From positions 73,527,012-73,591,011 of the forward strand of contig JAOWCC010000577.1 of assembly GCA_030867875.1 (NCBI GenBank): a stretch of 64,000 nucleotides of DNA, given 5' to 3'. The notes beneath the pieces were generated by a model. That model was not told the origin of the DNA. It ran no database searches and was given only the letters and a program-made list of their open reading frames with translations. Positions 50,946-63,687 of the stretch are shown here, piece after piece. The stretch is from Actinernus sp. WN-2022. Its lineage: Eukaryota; Cnidaria; Anthozoa; Actiniaria; Actinernidae. A program made the position numbers and the translations under genes. Every line of letters begins with the position of its first letter. Within the stretch, counting starts at the first letter, position 1.

Positions 50946-52051
50946 GAGACAAGGTGATATAGATCGATGAGTCATTGTCAGAAATCTATTCTCTGGCATA
51001 ACATTAGGCAATCTGTCAATGGTAAAACTGTTGACAGTTTGGGTCAGGTCAACTACACAGCTAAGGCATGTTTTACGACAGAATAACCTACAGCCCCGCC
51101 GGAAATTATAGGGACATTTACCGCGGTCCATACCTCGTGCAATGACCGCGGTTTTTCCTCGGTAAACCTCGGTCATTTTTGCGGCCGCCGCGGTCGTTTT
51201 GAAAACGCCGCAGTCATTCTTGGATGCGGCGCTAACCGAGGTCGTAACCGAGGTTTGGGATACAGTGTACATGTGTCAACTTGAACAAGTGAGATTGTGG
51301 CGAACTAGTCAGTGCCGTGAAGTGCTTTATTTGAAAGTTAAACACACAAACAAAAAACGACAGTACATCGAACTGTTAGCTTTATGGGAATAAACTGTGA
51401 CGAACTAACCCTAACCCGTCAATTGTGAACTGTCAGCCAGACGCGTGTCTCATTTCTGACACAAATACCGCGGGGCGCAATTCATTTACATTTACGCGAA
51501 CTGACTGGTGTTCCGATGCATTGAAACTCTTTTAATTCAGAAGGAATTGCAATTTCCCAGTAGAAGTTTTCTGATAAGAGTAAAGACGTTTTTGCACGAT
51601 TTCAATATGACAAACGTTGCTTCAAAACTCTGTTGATGTTCTGTAAGTTTCTGACACCATTCACGCCTGACTGACACATTCACGCCTGACTGATTGCACG
51701 TGAAAATTAAGAGTTGAGATTTTAATACCTACGCAAGCATTACAATGATTTCTGCCGAAACCTTTTTAATACTAGTAACAAGACAAGGGTCTACCGTAAA
51801 TGTGAAACTACACTGAAGCAAAAGTTTATTTGGTGTTATGCTTTGCGCTCAGCGAGCGAGTCAAGCTTTGAAGCGGGCCACGCACCGCCGGTCTGGGAAC
51901 TAAGCGAGCCAGCCGTTGTTTTGTTTATTTTACGGCTCACAATATGGTCCGAATTTACTTGAAAACTTTATACAATGACTTTTACAAAGATCTTGGGAGG
52001 CTGACGTGAAAATATTCGTTCATTTTCGCCGTAAAGCCCCGAAAAGCCCCG

Positions 52052-52545
52052 AAATACGCCGTTTTAGCGTGCCGACTTTGAAGAAGTTTGTTTTAGAGTG
52101 ACAAACAACGGCGCCGTTGAAGTCGTGAACCAGACGAAGAATAAAATATTGATGTGTCTTAGCGAGCGGAGTCCGAGAAGTTAAAGCTTCTTTTAATGGC
52201 GGTTTAGCGTGCCGACTTTGAAGAAGTTTGTTTTAGAGTGAAAAACAACGGCGCGTGAAGTCGTGAACCAGACGAAGAATAAAATGTTGATGTGTCCTTA
52301 GCGAGCGAAGTCCGAGAAGTTAAAGCTTTTTTTAATGGCGTGTTTAGCGTGCCGAGTTTGAAGAAGTTTGTTTTAGAGTGACAAACAACGGCGCCGTTGA
52401 AGTCGTGAACCAGACGAAGAATAAAATGTTGATGTGTCCCTAGCGAGCGAAGTCCGAGAAGTTAAAGCTTTTTTATGGCGGTTTAGCGTGCCGAGTTTGA
52501 AGAAGTTTGTTTCCAAACAACGGCGCCGTTGAAATCGACGTTGAG
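52052..52545 (+). repeat. About 142-bp satellite, four units
   Basis: Units start GTTTAGCGTGCCGA near 52052, 52201, 52343 and 52483. They include AACGGCGCCGTTGAAGTCGTG, GACGAAGAATAAAATGTTGA and GTCCGAGAAGTTAAAGC. The unit phrase CCAGACGAAGAATAAAATG recurs at 57009, just after LINE-C, so the LINE sits within this satellite or the satellite is the LINE 5' region captured at both sides. Confidence 0.8.
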
Positions 52546-52671
52546 TGGTGAGCTGTAGTGGTGAGTGGCGCGAAAGGTCGTGTTTTTTGTCGTTCCCTTG
52601 AAGATCCAAACTTAAGTCATAAGATAAGCTGATTATATCTTTAAACCCTGCTACCAAACATTTTCGACGAC

Positions 52672-53555
52672 ATGCCACCAAAGAGTAAAGAAAAATATTA
52701 AAGATAAGCGATCATCCAACCTTGGAAGCCGATTCCGAAGACCTCGAAAAATCCAAAATGGCGTCTCTTGGTAGTTCGGCAAGCCTGGAAGATTTTCTCG
52801 ACCGACGCTTAAGACAGCAATCAGAACAAATTAATGATTTGTTTCTTAAGTACTCCAAATTGACAAAAGTGGATCTCGATGAAGTCAAAAAAAGCCAAGA
52901 TTTTCTAAGTTCGAAATTCGATGGGCTTGATTGATTCCGTGAACGCACCTTAAAGCCGAGATGGCGAACTTCAATTGCAGAATTCCAAGTTGAGGGTCAG
53001 AGTTGGACAAGCTAGAAGGAAAAGCCGCTACAGCAGAGAATGACCTAGAGAATTTAAAGCAGTATCTGCGCCGAGATCTATTGGAAATTCATGGTGTTCC
53101 ACTCACTCGGGATGAGAATACTAACGATATTGTGAAGAAGGTTGCCAGTTAATTGACCCTGAATGGAACTGAACGAATCAGACATCTCTATTAGCCACCG
53201 TCTACCTTCCGCCGAGGGTTACATTCCGCCAATCATTGTCAAATTTACTCAACGAGCTACGCCGAGACAAAATCTACAATATGAAACGCCAACTAAGGTC
53301 AATGGGTGCTTTAGATTTGGGTTTCCAGCAAGAAAGTCGTCTATTTCTCAACGAGAGTCTTACTCAAAAAGCAGAGAGCTACTCAACGAAGTGAAGTCAT
53401 TTAAGAGAAATCATCACTTCAAGTTTGCTTGGACCAAGCAAGGCAAAGTCCTCCTAAGAAAAGAAGATAGCTCGTCCTCTCAAGTGTTGGCCTTTACAAC
53501 AATGGAAGAGTTGAGGAGTTCAATGCCAGACAACATAGACCAGCGCAACGAGTAA
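52672..53555 (+). pseudogene. LINE-C ORF1
   Basis: Frames in order: a short MPPKSKEKY start, a coiled-coil part (SLEDFLDRRLRQQSEQINDL), a region around YLRRDLLEIHGVP, and a C-terminal part with SDISISHRLPSAEGYIPPII and HHFKFAWTKQGKVLLRKEDS. Stops near 52699 and 52932 and a shift near 53155 break it. Motif order matches LINE-A ORF1. This is the RNA-binding protein of the element. Confidence 0.75.
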
Positions 53556-53879
53556 TGGACATATCCTGTTGAGTCCAGATAAGTTTACTCTTTAAATTAG
53601 TACCGTAATATTCAGTCCTCTAAGTAGTGTTCTACCTTTCAATCATCTAGATGATGATAATTTCTACTTAGCAATTTATGAACTATCGAATGGTCCAGTG
53701 AAATTTTGATGAAGATAGACTAGCTAGTCTGAAATTTAACCCGTTATTACCTGGTAATCACAAAAGCTTAGCACTATCTAGTGATCTTGATCCAGACTCT
53801 AACTTCTATTCTGATACATTTAACTGCGATTACTACAACGAGCATAATTAAACGAATTGTTGTCAAAAACGATACTGAA

Positions 53880-54715
53880 TAATTCCGACTGTTTATCCTT
53901 TTTTCATTAACATACGTAGCCTTTCCCGTAATTTTGATAACCTGACAAATCTACTGGCTAATATTGACAATAAGTTCTCGATAATTGGTATCTCCGAAAC
54001 TTGGCTTCAAAATTCTGCACATACTGTCGATATAGATGGTTATAAATTTATCCACAACCACCGTTCTGACAGATCTGGTGGTGGTGTCGGTTTATATTTA
54101 ACCTCTGAATTAGAATACAAATCTCGTGTTGATCTAGCCTTTGATGATATGGCATGTGCAGAATCGCTGTTTATTGAAATTTCCAGGTCTAAAGGGAAAA
54201 ACGTTGTTGTAGGGGTTATTTATAGACACCAAATCAAAATGTCGATGAATTCGTAAAAAATGTCAACTTGTTGATGGCAAAAATTTCCAAAGAAAATAAA
54301 CTTTGCTACATAATGGGAGATTTTAATCTAAATTTAATGAACTACCATTGTCATCAGTCGACAAATGAATTCTTGGATATAATGTATTCTATATGTTTTT
54401 CCCTTTGATAACGCGCCCTACTAGAATAACTTCAAATACCGCAACTCTTATTGACAACATATTTACGAACCACCTAGACAATTACTCTTTCAATGGTTTA
54501 TTGTTTACCGACATCTCTGATCACCTACCAATTTTTTGTTTTCTTTACGAGGAACGCACTGATGTGGATAAAAATGCATCGTTCGTTTTCCGTGACAAAA
54601 GTAAAACAAACATATCGAAATTTCATGACCGGTTAAGCAATACAAATTGGAGCGATCTACACGGATACAATGACCCCCAAAACGCGTATGGAAGTTTTTT
54701 GACGAATTTATAGTT
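53880..54715 (+). pseudogene. LINE-C ORF2 endonuclease region
   Basis: Pieces of an APE-type endonuclease occur in several frames: a NIRSLSRNFDNL-like start near 53915, SIIGISETWL near 53980, YIMGDFNLNLMNYHCHQST near 54305, and TLIDNIFTNHLDNYSFNG with ISDHLPIFCFL at about 54445-54545. The last pieces are in one open frame of 106 codons (54393-54713). Breaks near 54225 and 54390 make it non-functional. Confidence 0.75.
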
Positions 54716-55178
54716 ATTTATAACTCTTGCTTCCCGCTAAAAAAGGTGAAAGCTGCAAAATGCACTTTAAAAAAACCTTGGCTATCAAAGGGTCCTTCTA
54801 AAATCTATAAAAAGAAAGAATAAATTATACAAGAAATATCTCAGTTTTCCAAGCCCTGAAAATGAGAATTTTTATAAAAATATAAAATAAATTAAGCCAT
54901 TCGTTACGAATTACTAAACGCCTCTATTATGAGGAGAAGTTGGGCATATGCTAAATCAAATATCAAAAGTACTTTGGAAGATTCTAAATGAAGTCATAAA
55001 CAGGGAAAAAACGCACTAACAAATTACCTTCAAATTTTACCATTGACAATCAAGATATTTCCAACCCTGCAGTAATTGCAAATCGATTTTGTGACTACTT
55101 CACTAACATTGGTCCTAACCTAGCTAAGAAAATACCTACTCGTGAAGTTCTCATCGCTCCTTTCTTACTGGAAGTTTT

Positions 55179-56657
55179 GTGAATTCTTTATTCCTAGAGT
55201 CAGCTACACAACAGGAAATAAATGAAATAGCAAATTCTTTTCGTTCAGGGACTGCCGCAGGTTGTGATAAGATTCCTATGTGGTCCGTGAAAGACTCAAT
55301 TGACTATATTTCAGAACCTTTAACCCATATTGTTAATTTATCAATTGAATCTGGTATTGTTCCTGACCAGATGAAAATTGCTCGGGTCATACCGTTATTT
55401 AAATCAGGTGTCAATAGTCTTTTCTCTAATTACAGACCAGTCTCGGTTTTGCCAATCTTTTCTAAATTGTTAGAAAGGGTTGTGTATAACCGCTTAATTA
55501 AATATTTTAATAAATATGATATTCTGTTTAAAAACCAATACGGTTTTAGGAAAAACCATTCAACCTCTTTAGCTCTATTACATTTATTTGATAAAATAAC
55601 ATCAGCAATCGACAGAAAAAATACACAGTGGGAATTTTTCTTGACCTTTCTAAGGCATTCGATACTGTGAACCATGATATTTTGTTTGACAAACTTGAGC
55701 ATTATGGTATCCGCGGATTGGCCCTTGACTGGATGAAGAATTATTTCTCCAATAGGTTACAATATGTTGAATACAATGGCACTTGTTCCTCATTTAATAG
55801 TATTAAGTATGGAGTACCTCAAGGGTCAATCTCGGCCCGCTGCTCTTCTTGATATACATTAATGATCTTTGTAATGCCTCAAATGTTTTTGAACTAGTTT
55901 TATTTGCTGACGACACCAATTTATTTATTTCTCATAAAGAGTTACCCTGTCTGATGAATACAATTGCCATTGAAACGAACAAGTTATCTGTATGGTTTAA
56001 GGCTAATAAGCTGTCAATCAATGTAAAGAAATCCAATTATATGGTTTTTAAACCAAGGCAAAAAAGGCAAACAATTGACTTATCGATAGATATAAATAAT
56101 CATAGGATCGATCAGATCAAAGAGGTCGTATTCCTTGGTGTAATTTTGGATGAGCATTTGTCTTGGAAACCGCATATTTCCCACGTTGCCAGTAAAATCT
56201 CTAAATCAGTTGGAATTATATATAAATCAAGTTTTTGCCTTTCCAAGCCATCCTTACGTACTTTATACTATTCTCTTGTATATCCCATATCTTCAATATT
56301 GTGTTACGGTCTGGGGCTCAACGTATCCAATCCCAACCCTTAATCGTATCGTTATGCCTTCAAAAACGTGCAATTAGAATCATTAACAAGGAGGCATTTG
56401 ACGCGCACACCGACCCTATATTCAAGAGCTTATGTTCCTGAAATTCGAACATATATACTTATTTCATTTAGGAAAATTATGTATTCGTATAAAAACAATT
56501 TACTTCCTCGAAGCTTTGACAATTCAATTTTACGAAACAATCAAGTACACAGTCACTATACAAGAAGCTCTAGTCTATTTATGCTCCTTATTGTAGAACA
56601 AAAATTAGACAGTTTTCTGCTAATTACCAGGGTCCAAAATTCTTTAACACGCTGAGC
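55179..56657 (+). pseudogene. LINE-C reverse transcriptase region
   Basis: Consecutive frames carry KIARVIPLFKSGVNSLFSNY, RPVSVLPIFSK, QYGFRKNHSTSLALLH, then (after a shift near 55625) [20 protein letters not shown] and GVPQGS, then (after 55850) YINDLC...LFADDTNLFIS with the catalytic DD, LSINVKKSNYMVF and VFLGVILDEHLSWKPH. Shifts near 55625, 55835, 56300 and 56440 break it. The C-terminal part is in small frames to 56657. Same gene type as in LINE-A. Confidence 0.85.
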
Positions 56658-57359
56658 TCCGACATTCGTATGCCACGACCATTTCCTTGTTTCAGTCGAA
56701 ACTGAAAGTGTATCTTTTCTCCCGTCTTTGATCCATCCCTTTTTCTCTTAACTTTATTCATTTATTTGTTTAATTAGTCTATACTAGTCCTATGCTTGTT
56801 TTTTTTTTACCTTACATGTTCTTTCGCGCCGCTCCTGCAATGATTTTAATACAATCAGTTGTCAAAGAGGTAGCCCAAAACCACATAAGCCTAATGGTTT
56901 CTATTTGGGCTCCCTCGCCACTTGCAACCGTATACTCATGTAATCATGGTATTTATATCTGTGGCAAATAAAGAAATAATAAAAAATAATAATAAAAAAA
57001 TAAAAAAACCCAGACGAAGAATAAAATGTTGATGTGGTATTAATGATGTGTATAAATATTAAGAAGTTTTTAAACAGTGTCTGCCGAGTTTCAAGATACT
57101 TCTCTAGAGGAAAATATCACTTGTGAAATATCACTTCACACAAAAGTGAAATTTCACTTTCCAAAAGAATTTTCATTTCGGCTCTGAGCCGCGGCAAGCG
57201 CCTCGGTTGATGACCTCAATATGCAAACCGCGGCGTTTTTAAAAACCGCCGCGGTCACTTCTGCAATGACCTCGGCAGAAAACCGCGGCACCGCGTCCAA
57301 TGACCTAGTTTTTCCGCGTCGGATGTCCCTATAATTCCCCCGGCGGGACTGTAGCTAGA

Positions 57360-58723
57360 GAGCGTCTACTGGATTAAGATACTGTTACATGTCTGTTAAT
57401 ATGGGAAAACGGAAGAATCCTTCATTTAGCTTGATAACCATGTTTGGACTTGGGAGCAGAATTGAGACTTTAGATGTATTTTGTGAGTCCAAATCGCTAG
57501 TTCCCATACAGTCCATACAAGTCATACAAACACGCGGTTTTTTTGCGAACCACATTATATATGCAAATATATAAATGACGTCGTGATTACAAACAGTAGT
57601 ATCGCTATAGCAAGAACAGCAGTTAAAGTTACATAGAGGCACACAAATTGACATAGCTAGCTCCATCACAGGATGGACAGGATACAACTAATAATATGGT
57701 ACAAATATAAACATACATTTGAGACAATCGGAACCTGCAGTATAACAGAACAGAATGTGTGTTACTTGAATAAGTAGTGTTTAAATTAAAATGTCAACTT
57801 TCTTTAATTTACATACGAGAAAACAAAAATATTAAATTATATATATAACTTGGGGAGCAGAGAATGAAAGTCACCGCGCTACCGGCCACTTCCTAAAGAC
57901 TAATAATTCTTCCCTTTGGTTATTACTAAGAGGATTTTAAATGAAAGTGTATTTCAATCGTCAATCTCATGTGGCCCGAGTGGAAGCCCAGGTGGGCTCT
58001 TGTTTAAATATATTTTAATAAGTGGAGCTGGCATAAAAACAGAGCAAAAGGAACTAGATTAGCTTGTGACTTAAACGACGTCATTCATAGTTGATTCCTT
58101 GATAAACGGAAATGGCAGACTAATAATTTTGTTTCCTATGTCGGACATTTTGTTTCCCACTTTGAGTTTTAAATCAATGACAACTGGCTTGGGCCCATAT
58201 GCACATTAAACTAGTAGTGCTCCAAGCAAAACAATGTAAGCTGTTTATAGTACGAAAATGCTTTCATCGAAAGTTCGTGATATTCCTGCCAATCATAATA
58301 GACAGAATGATCTCTTAGCTACAAATCGGTTATATCGGGATTGTTTAGCCACTGAAATATTAAACGTATCCTGAATATCATATATCAGCAAGTATTTGTA
58401 GAAAACAGTACAAAATGTGCCTGAACCAGTGATTTCCAGAGACAATTCCATCATGCTATTCTTATTCTGGAATATGGTTAATCGAACGCGCCCTTAATTA
58501 CACGTGAAATGCATGTAGTCGCACACATTTTGCCCATGGTCTGCAAAAACAAACGACAACACAGCCCAGAACGCCGGAATTTAAATCACTCTGTTTTCCG
58601 TTCGGCCTGAATGAAACTTACTATTCTATTGTTCGAAAACTTGAAATATGAAAAGGAATAAAAGGTGAATAGCAGAAATAATAAACAAAATATTTGACAT
58701 GGCCAAGTTTTCACATCCCATCA
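57360..58723. other. Host intergenic sequence
   Basis: There are only short ORFs without recognised domains. The sequence is AT-rich, with no TIR pair, RNA gene or satellite seen. It contains the 3' flank of the GPCR gene; an ATAATAAA-like stretch near 58675-58685 (minus strand TTTATTATT) lies just past the GPCR stop. Confidence 0.4.
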
Positions 58724-59809
58724 TCACAGGCGGTGTATTTCTAAGTGCATAAAGTCCTTTTCCACGATTCCCGCAGCAGTGTGACAATTCATCGTTAAAG
58801 TTGAGCCGTTTTGCATGGATGACATACTCATATTAGTATGTGCAGTTGTGCAGGTGGCTGTGGTGTCGGAAACAGAACTCATCCTCCTTGAAACTCTCTC
58901 CCAGCACGTCAACATTCTGAAGATTTTAACGAATGCTTTCCTGTATGTTTTCAGCCTCCATGCGAATACGAACGGGTTCATGCTAGAGTTTGCCATGATC
59001 AGTTTGTAGTTCAAATCTCGTGCCCAGAGGATAAAATAACAGCTACAGTTCCCACAGAAGCTTATTATATAAATAAGAACTAACGATGGTAGAAAACAAG
59101 CCATGAATAACATCAACATTACCAAGAATGTTTTAGTGATCTTTTTCTCCAATTTCATTGCTTGTCTTTTCGCTTGGTTGTCTGTTGCGGAACCATCATG
59201 AAAATTATCCCAATTTCTCACTTGTAGTTTAAAAGTGTTAAAGACTTTTACATAGGTAATAATGAGAACCAGGAAAGTCGCCACAACTGCTGTATTGGCA
59301 AACACAAAATGATACTTGAGATAGCCGACTTCTAAGTAAAGAAATGGGCAGGAAAATGAAAATGCCCAAAGTCCCATAGAAACGAAGGCTGTACGCTTTG
59401 GATTCAGTCTCGCCCGGTATTGCATCGGATATGTTATGGCAATAAAGCGATCAACAGTCAACGCCGTTAGGCTCAACAAGGATGCCGTACACGAAATAAA
59501 ATAACTGATCCTCCTTATATGATCTTTCGTTGATATTTTTGAGTCCCCGAGACCTTCCCGGATATTAAATTCCACCGACATCGGCTCGACTATACAACCA
59601 ACAATGAGATCGGCCACGGCGAGGTTCGCGACAAGGAAACTGAAAGGCGACTGAAGGTTCCTGTTTGGGTCGATGATTATTGCGAGAACCACAAGTATGT
59701 TACCTGTTACTGCAGTAATTGAGAGGAGTGAGCATATAGAAGCCGATATAAAGCTCAGTTCAGTCGGCGCTGTGATATTTCCGCACGGATATAGCCCTAT
59801 GAGCGACAT
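58724..59809 (-). CDS. Class A (rhodopsin-like) G-protein coupled receptor, intron-less
   Basis: This is an intact 361-residue seven-TM protein from ATG 59809; an upstream GTG at 59827 is less likely. Motifs: TGNILVV in TM1, LAVADLIVG in TM2, the DRF form of DRY in LTVDRFIAITYPMQYR after TM3, a long basic third loop (AKRQAMKLEKKITKTFLVML), and NSSMNPFVFAWR in TM7, where NPxxY is NPFVF. An N-glycosylation site GNIT lies in the short N-terminus. The Ser/Thr-rich tail offers phosphorylation sites. Cnidarians have many intron-less receptors of this adenosine- or melanocortin-receptor-like type. Ligand unknown. It is the only apparently host protein-coding gene in the window. Confidence 0.85.
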   Translation of the reverse strand: MSLIGLYPCGNITAPTELSFISASICSLLSITAVTGNILVVLAIIIDPNRNLQSPFSFLVANLAVADLIVGCIVEPMSVEFNIREGLGDSKISTKDHIRRISYFISCTASLLSLTALTVDRFIAITYPMQYRARLNPKRTAFVSMGLWAFSFSCPFLYLEVGYLKYHFVFANTAVVATFLVLIITYVKVFNTFKLQVRNWDNFHDGSATDNQAKRQAMKLEKKITKTFLVMLMLFMACFLPSLVLIYIISFCGNCSCYFILWARDLNYKLIMANSSMNPFVFAWRLKTYRKAFVKIFRMLTCWERVSRRMSSVSDTTATCTTAHTNMSMSSMQNGSTLTMNCHTAAGIVEKDFMHLEIHRL

Positions 59810-59907
59810 GATGGCGAAGAATATCACTCACAACAAGCAGTCAGGCGAGCTGTTTGAAGGGAAGTATATCGGTTTCTCCCACACTTGTTTAGCTTTATAT
59901 ATATATA

Positions 59908-61484
59908 CAGCCGTGTGCAAAAATTCTGACCCCTCCCCCCCCCCCCCCCCCCCTCCACGAAAATGATATACTTATATACTTATATCGGTTGCATCATGGG
60001 TAACCCAAAAATGTGCTTTTCAGACATTTTTCTAACAAAAAATATATCAGGTAGGATTGAAAAATGTACGAGTTAAACATTTTTAGATCATATGGGCCCA
60101 TCCGTTGAAGACAACAATTTTTATTTTCAGTTTTAGTTGTTCTAATTTATTCCATGCGTTTGGCATTGGTCCGGTGGACCGAAACGCTGCTATGACTTCA
60201 AGGAATTCACTGTATTCTGAACTTTAGTCTCTCCACGTCGCACTAGCTAGGTTTACTCTATTGCCCTGAATGAAGCTGAAGTACTCACTAAATTGATTTC
60301 AAACCTTGGAGCCTAGGTTTAAGCGTATTATCAATGTGAAACACGTTCTATATTATGGTGTGTGCGATTCTGCCAAACATTCAACCAAATTAATTAAACA
60401 CAGCGTAGCTAAGAATATGTTTTTATGAAGTCCGCAATGCGGTTGTAAAAATCGCATTTAGTTATTGGAAAGGAAAGAAAGATCAGAACCGAAGTTGTTT
60501 TAATCTGTTTAAATTATGGACCAGAATTAAATGGTGTGTAAAAATTATTTCTCCTGCGTGTTACATAAATTTTACAATTGGTCGTCAGTTAAACTCACAT
60601 TGGGACTTATTCATAAGTAAACCTATTATTTACTTTGGCCTCACAAGTTTGTAAATTTATTGGTATTCCCGATAATCATTCAAAGATAATTTTTAGTAAT
60701 AAAATAAATCAACTGATACACAGTTTGATTAAATCTTAACCACTTTATATAACTTAAAAGTTATCTCGCGTAGAGTTCTAACGACGTTAACTGCAAGATA
60801 TGTCAGAATATAATTAAATATGCATCGCGATATCAAAACGAAAACCGCCCGCATTCAATTCTGAATAAAATATAATATGTTTGATCAATACTTCATATGC
60901 GAAATAATTACGTCGCAAAAAAAACTGGTGTGTTCCCAATGAAATTTTAGCTCTTTTGCAGACTTCATAACGGCAACAATATTTTAGCTGCTTTTGGCTT
61001 TGAAGTGTTGTTTGGCAGAATTGCAAACGACTGGTGGAACTGCCATAAGATAAAGTAGAACGTGTTTCAAATTGATAATAAACTTAAACTTAGGCTCCAA
61101 GGTTTGAATGCAATTTAGTGAATACTTCAGCCTCATTTAGGGAAATAGAATAAACCTAGCTAGTGCGACGTGGAGAAAGTAAAGTTCAGAATACAGTGAG
61201 TTCATTGAAGTCATAGCAGCGTTTCGGTCCACCGGACCCAGTGGCAAACGCATGGAATAAATTAGTACAACTAAAACTGAAAATAGCATTTGTTTTCTTT
61301 AACTGATAGACCCATATGATCTAAAAACGTTTTATTCGTACATTTTTCAATCCTACCTGATATATTTTTTGTTAGAAAAATGACTGAAAAGCACATTTTT
61401 GGATTACCCATGATGCAACCGATATAAGTATATAATTTTCATGGGGGGGGGGGGGGGGGGGGTCAGAATTTTTGCACGCGGCTG
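59908..61484. mobile_element. 1.6-kb foldback element flanked by TA
   Basis: Arms of about 440 bp (59908-60358 and 61045-61484) are inverted copies, starting CAGCCGTGTGCAAAAATTC and ending with the complement, each followed by a C or G run of about 20 bases. TA lies on both sides, within TATATA tracts. The central 700 bp is AT-rich with no transposase. This suggests a Tc1/mariner-type non-autonomous foldback. It lies 99 bp upstream of the GPCR start codon. Confidence 0.85.
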
Positions 61485-62096
61485 TATATATATATATATA
61501 TATATATTACTACCGTCGCTCGTTTAGAGCTACACGTCCTCCCCCGTTCATGTTTCTTCATGTGTCGTAGTGACCGTTATTTATATACCTGTTATAATGT
61601 TTATCTGTGCGTTTAACAATTGTGTATTGCATAATTTCTTTCTATTCGCCTGTATGGTGAATATTTTTTTATCAAGTCGCCTATGTGGTGCTAGCCTGCA
61701 GAACAGGCGCTTTCCCGATACGAGCGGAGCGAGTTCTGATACCGATCCGAGCGAAGCGAGCATAGGGGAGAAAAAATAAGCGCCTGCCGCCATCTTACGG
61801 AAATTTGAATTATGCCCTTTTCCGCATGGATTAACAAGTTTATTAAACATGTCAATCAAACTTTGTGTGCTCGTAAATTTGTCGGTATCTGAGATATGTA
61901 GTCAAAACATTGCACAGTTCATTTATATTACCTTTATTTCTCCTGTCCAAGTCTCTACAGTGTGGGATTTATTCATGACCATAGCCTCTATAAAGTCGCT
62001 CAGTCCCCGCTAGCTCAGTTTTTCCTTCATCAGTTCATGTACTCGACCCTGACTGACTCTTTCACTCGAACAGTCTCTGACACTCAGAGGCATTAA
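61485..62096. other. Host sequence with TA tract and short repeats
   Basis: A TATATA tract is followed by DNA with a short GAGCGAAGCGAGC repeat near 61720-61762 and no recognised gene. Short open frames on both strands (61570-61859) have no domain support. Confidence 0.35.
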
Positions 62097-62763
62097 GGCA
62101 TGGGTCTCAAACTATTTCAATATGGCCGCCGCAAATCAAGAGGGGGTGGTCTATCTCTTCGTGCTTGTCAGATATAGTCTTTGCACTTTTACAGATTCCA
62201 TAAAGTCACAACCTTGATACCTTGTTGTGGAAGTTTCCATGGAAACGTGTTATGTGACCTTTGAACTCTAATTTTAAGAAAAATTGGGAAAACCCTCCTG
62301 GAGGTCGGTAAAAGTTGTTAATATAGTGGATATTTTCATGCAAGTGAATCAAGGTTAGTGCACACGTTCCTGCTCCAATTTGAAAAGTTGGTTATTTTAA
62401 GGGGAAGGCAATTTAAGGCAATTGTGAAATTTGATATCCTCAAATTTCCACCGAATTAACAGACATTCCAATGATAACCAACTTTTCAAATTGGAGCACC
62501 GAAGTGTGCCCTAACATTGATTCATTGGCATGAAAATATCTATTATATCAACAACTTTTACCGACCTCCAGGAGGCTTTTCCCAATTTTCCTTAAAATTA
62601 AAGTTCAAAGGTCACATTACACGTTTCCATGAAAACTGTCACAAAAATGTGTTAAGGTTGTGACTTTATCAAATATGTCAAAGTGTCAAGAATATATCTC
62701 ACAAGCACAAAGCGATAGACCACCCCCTCTTGATTTGTGGCGGCCATATTGGAGACCCATGCC
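62097..62763. mobile_element. Near-perfect 667-bp palindrome flanked by TTAA
   Basis: Two arms of about 330 bp are inverted copies, opening GGCATGGGTCTC and closing GAGACCCATGCC, with TTAA at 62093-62096 and 62764-62767. There is no ORF. TTAA-specific (piggyBac- or Kolobok-type) foldback MITE. Its ends differ from the MITE at 15989-16704. Confidence 0.85.
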
Positions 62764-63687
62764 TTAACACCCCTGAGCAGTAGGAGCGAAAATTAGTTTT
62801 TTTACGTTCTACTTCGAGATCGTAGAGGGAGATGGCTTTTAAGTCCCAGTGTATTTAGTTTCGATTAACTGATCCTTCACAATGCTTTGCAAACAGGACA
62901 ATGCCGAAGCGCTAAGTCCTGTCTGACTCGACTTCCGCGGCAAACTGTTGGAAAATAAGGCTTTTACCTGTTGGTAAAACCTAAAATATCTCGCGTAGCA
63001 ATTACAAATTTAAACTATTCACTGCCTGCTTTGTTCTTCTAAATACTTTCCTGTATTAAGGTCTCGATAAAGGTTCGACGTGTCATTTCGGAAAAACGCT
63101 CTTGCAACGTCGGAATTAAAGCCACATAGACGTACTATATACCGTTTTAAAGGTCTTGAATTGAAGAAAGTACATATTTAATCCGTTTTGAACAAATGTT
63201 AAAAGCGTAGATGTTGTATATATTTCTACGCGAAATGACTCTGTCCGCCAGAAGGAGTTCAGCCCTTCAGGCTTTGAATTTTTTTTTTCTTAATTAGCCC
63301 TTTCGAATCCCAAATAAATTGACTCAAATACTGTGTCGGGCATTTTTGATATATTGCGTATTACAGATTTTATCCCTTTTCAAAGTTGAAAAAGTAGTTT
63401 TTCATCCCATTTTGATACAACCCAGGTCATAAAACCTGAACAAAAAATAATTTCAAAATTCCCCGACACAGTATTTGAGAAACGGCTGTTTTCCACGACA
63501 ATTGGACAAAACGCTAAAAGGCTGGACTTCGACAAAGTTCTGTTTTTGGCCGAAAAAAAGAGCCGCGAAACAGCCCGATAAAAGGTTTTCGATTCATTTC
63601 ACGGTTGACTAAGAGTCCCGCCTCCAAGGGTAATCTCATTAACATAAGCCAATCAGAGCGATTCATGTTGTGTTCAGTCTCGGCCGA

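Larger units (their letters stand above)
52670..57008 (+). mobile_element. LINE-C, CR1/L2-type, near full length, decayed
   Basis: On the plus strand, ORF1 is followed by ORF2 with endonuclease and reverse transcriptase, a 3' hairpin (56867-56879 pairing with 56904-56916), and an AATAA-rich tail (56967-57007). Many frameshifts and stops are present. It is more decayed than LINE-A and LINE-B and belongs to a distinct subfamily. Confidence 0.85.
51091..57351. mobile_element. TA-flanked element with GC-rich CCGCGG ends
   Basis: The inverted ends open CAGCCCCGCCGGAAATTATA and close TATAATTCCCCCGGCGGGACTG (read outward as CAGTCCCGCCGG...), with TA on both sides (51089-51090 and 57352-57353). Each end carries dense CCGCGG, CCTCGG and GGTCATT repeats over about 180 bp. 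TA duplication and a CAG start suggest a Tc1/mariner-like class, but no transposase is seen. The interior holds a satellite and LINE-C. The stretch 51260-52050 has no recognised gene. Confidence 0.6.

Noticed and set aside
51199..51393. Short ORF in the CCGCGG-rich end
   Set aside because: Composition follows the terminal repeat, and no domain or start context supports it.
61570..61859. Short ORFs on both strands near 61.7 kb
   Set aside because: No domain, no start context, and overlapping frames on both strands over repeat-like DNA.
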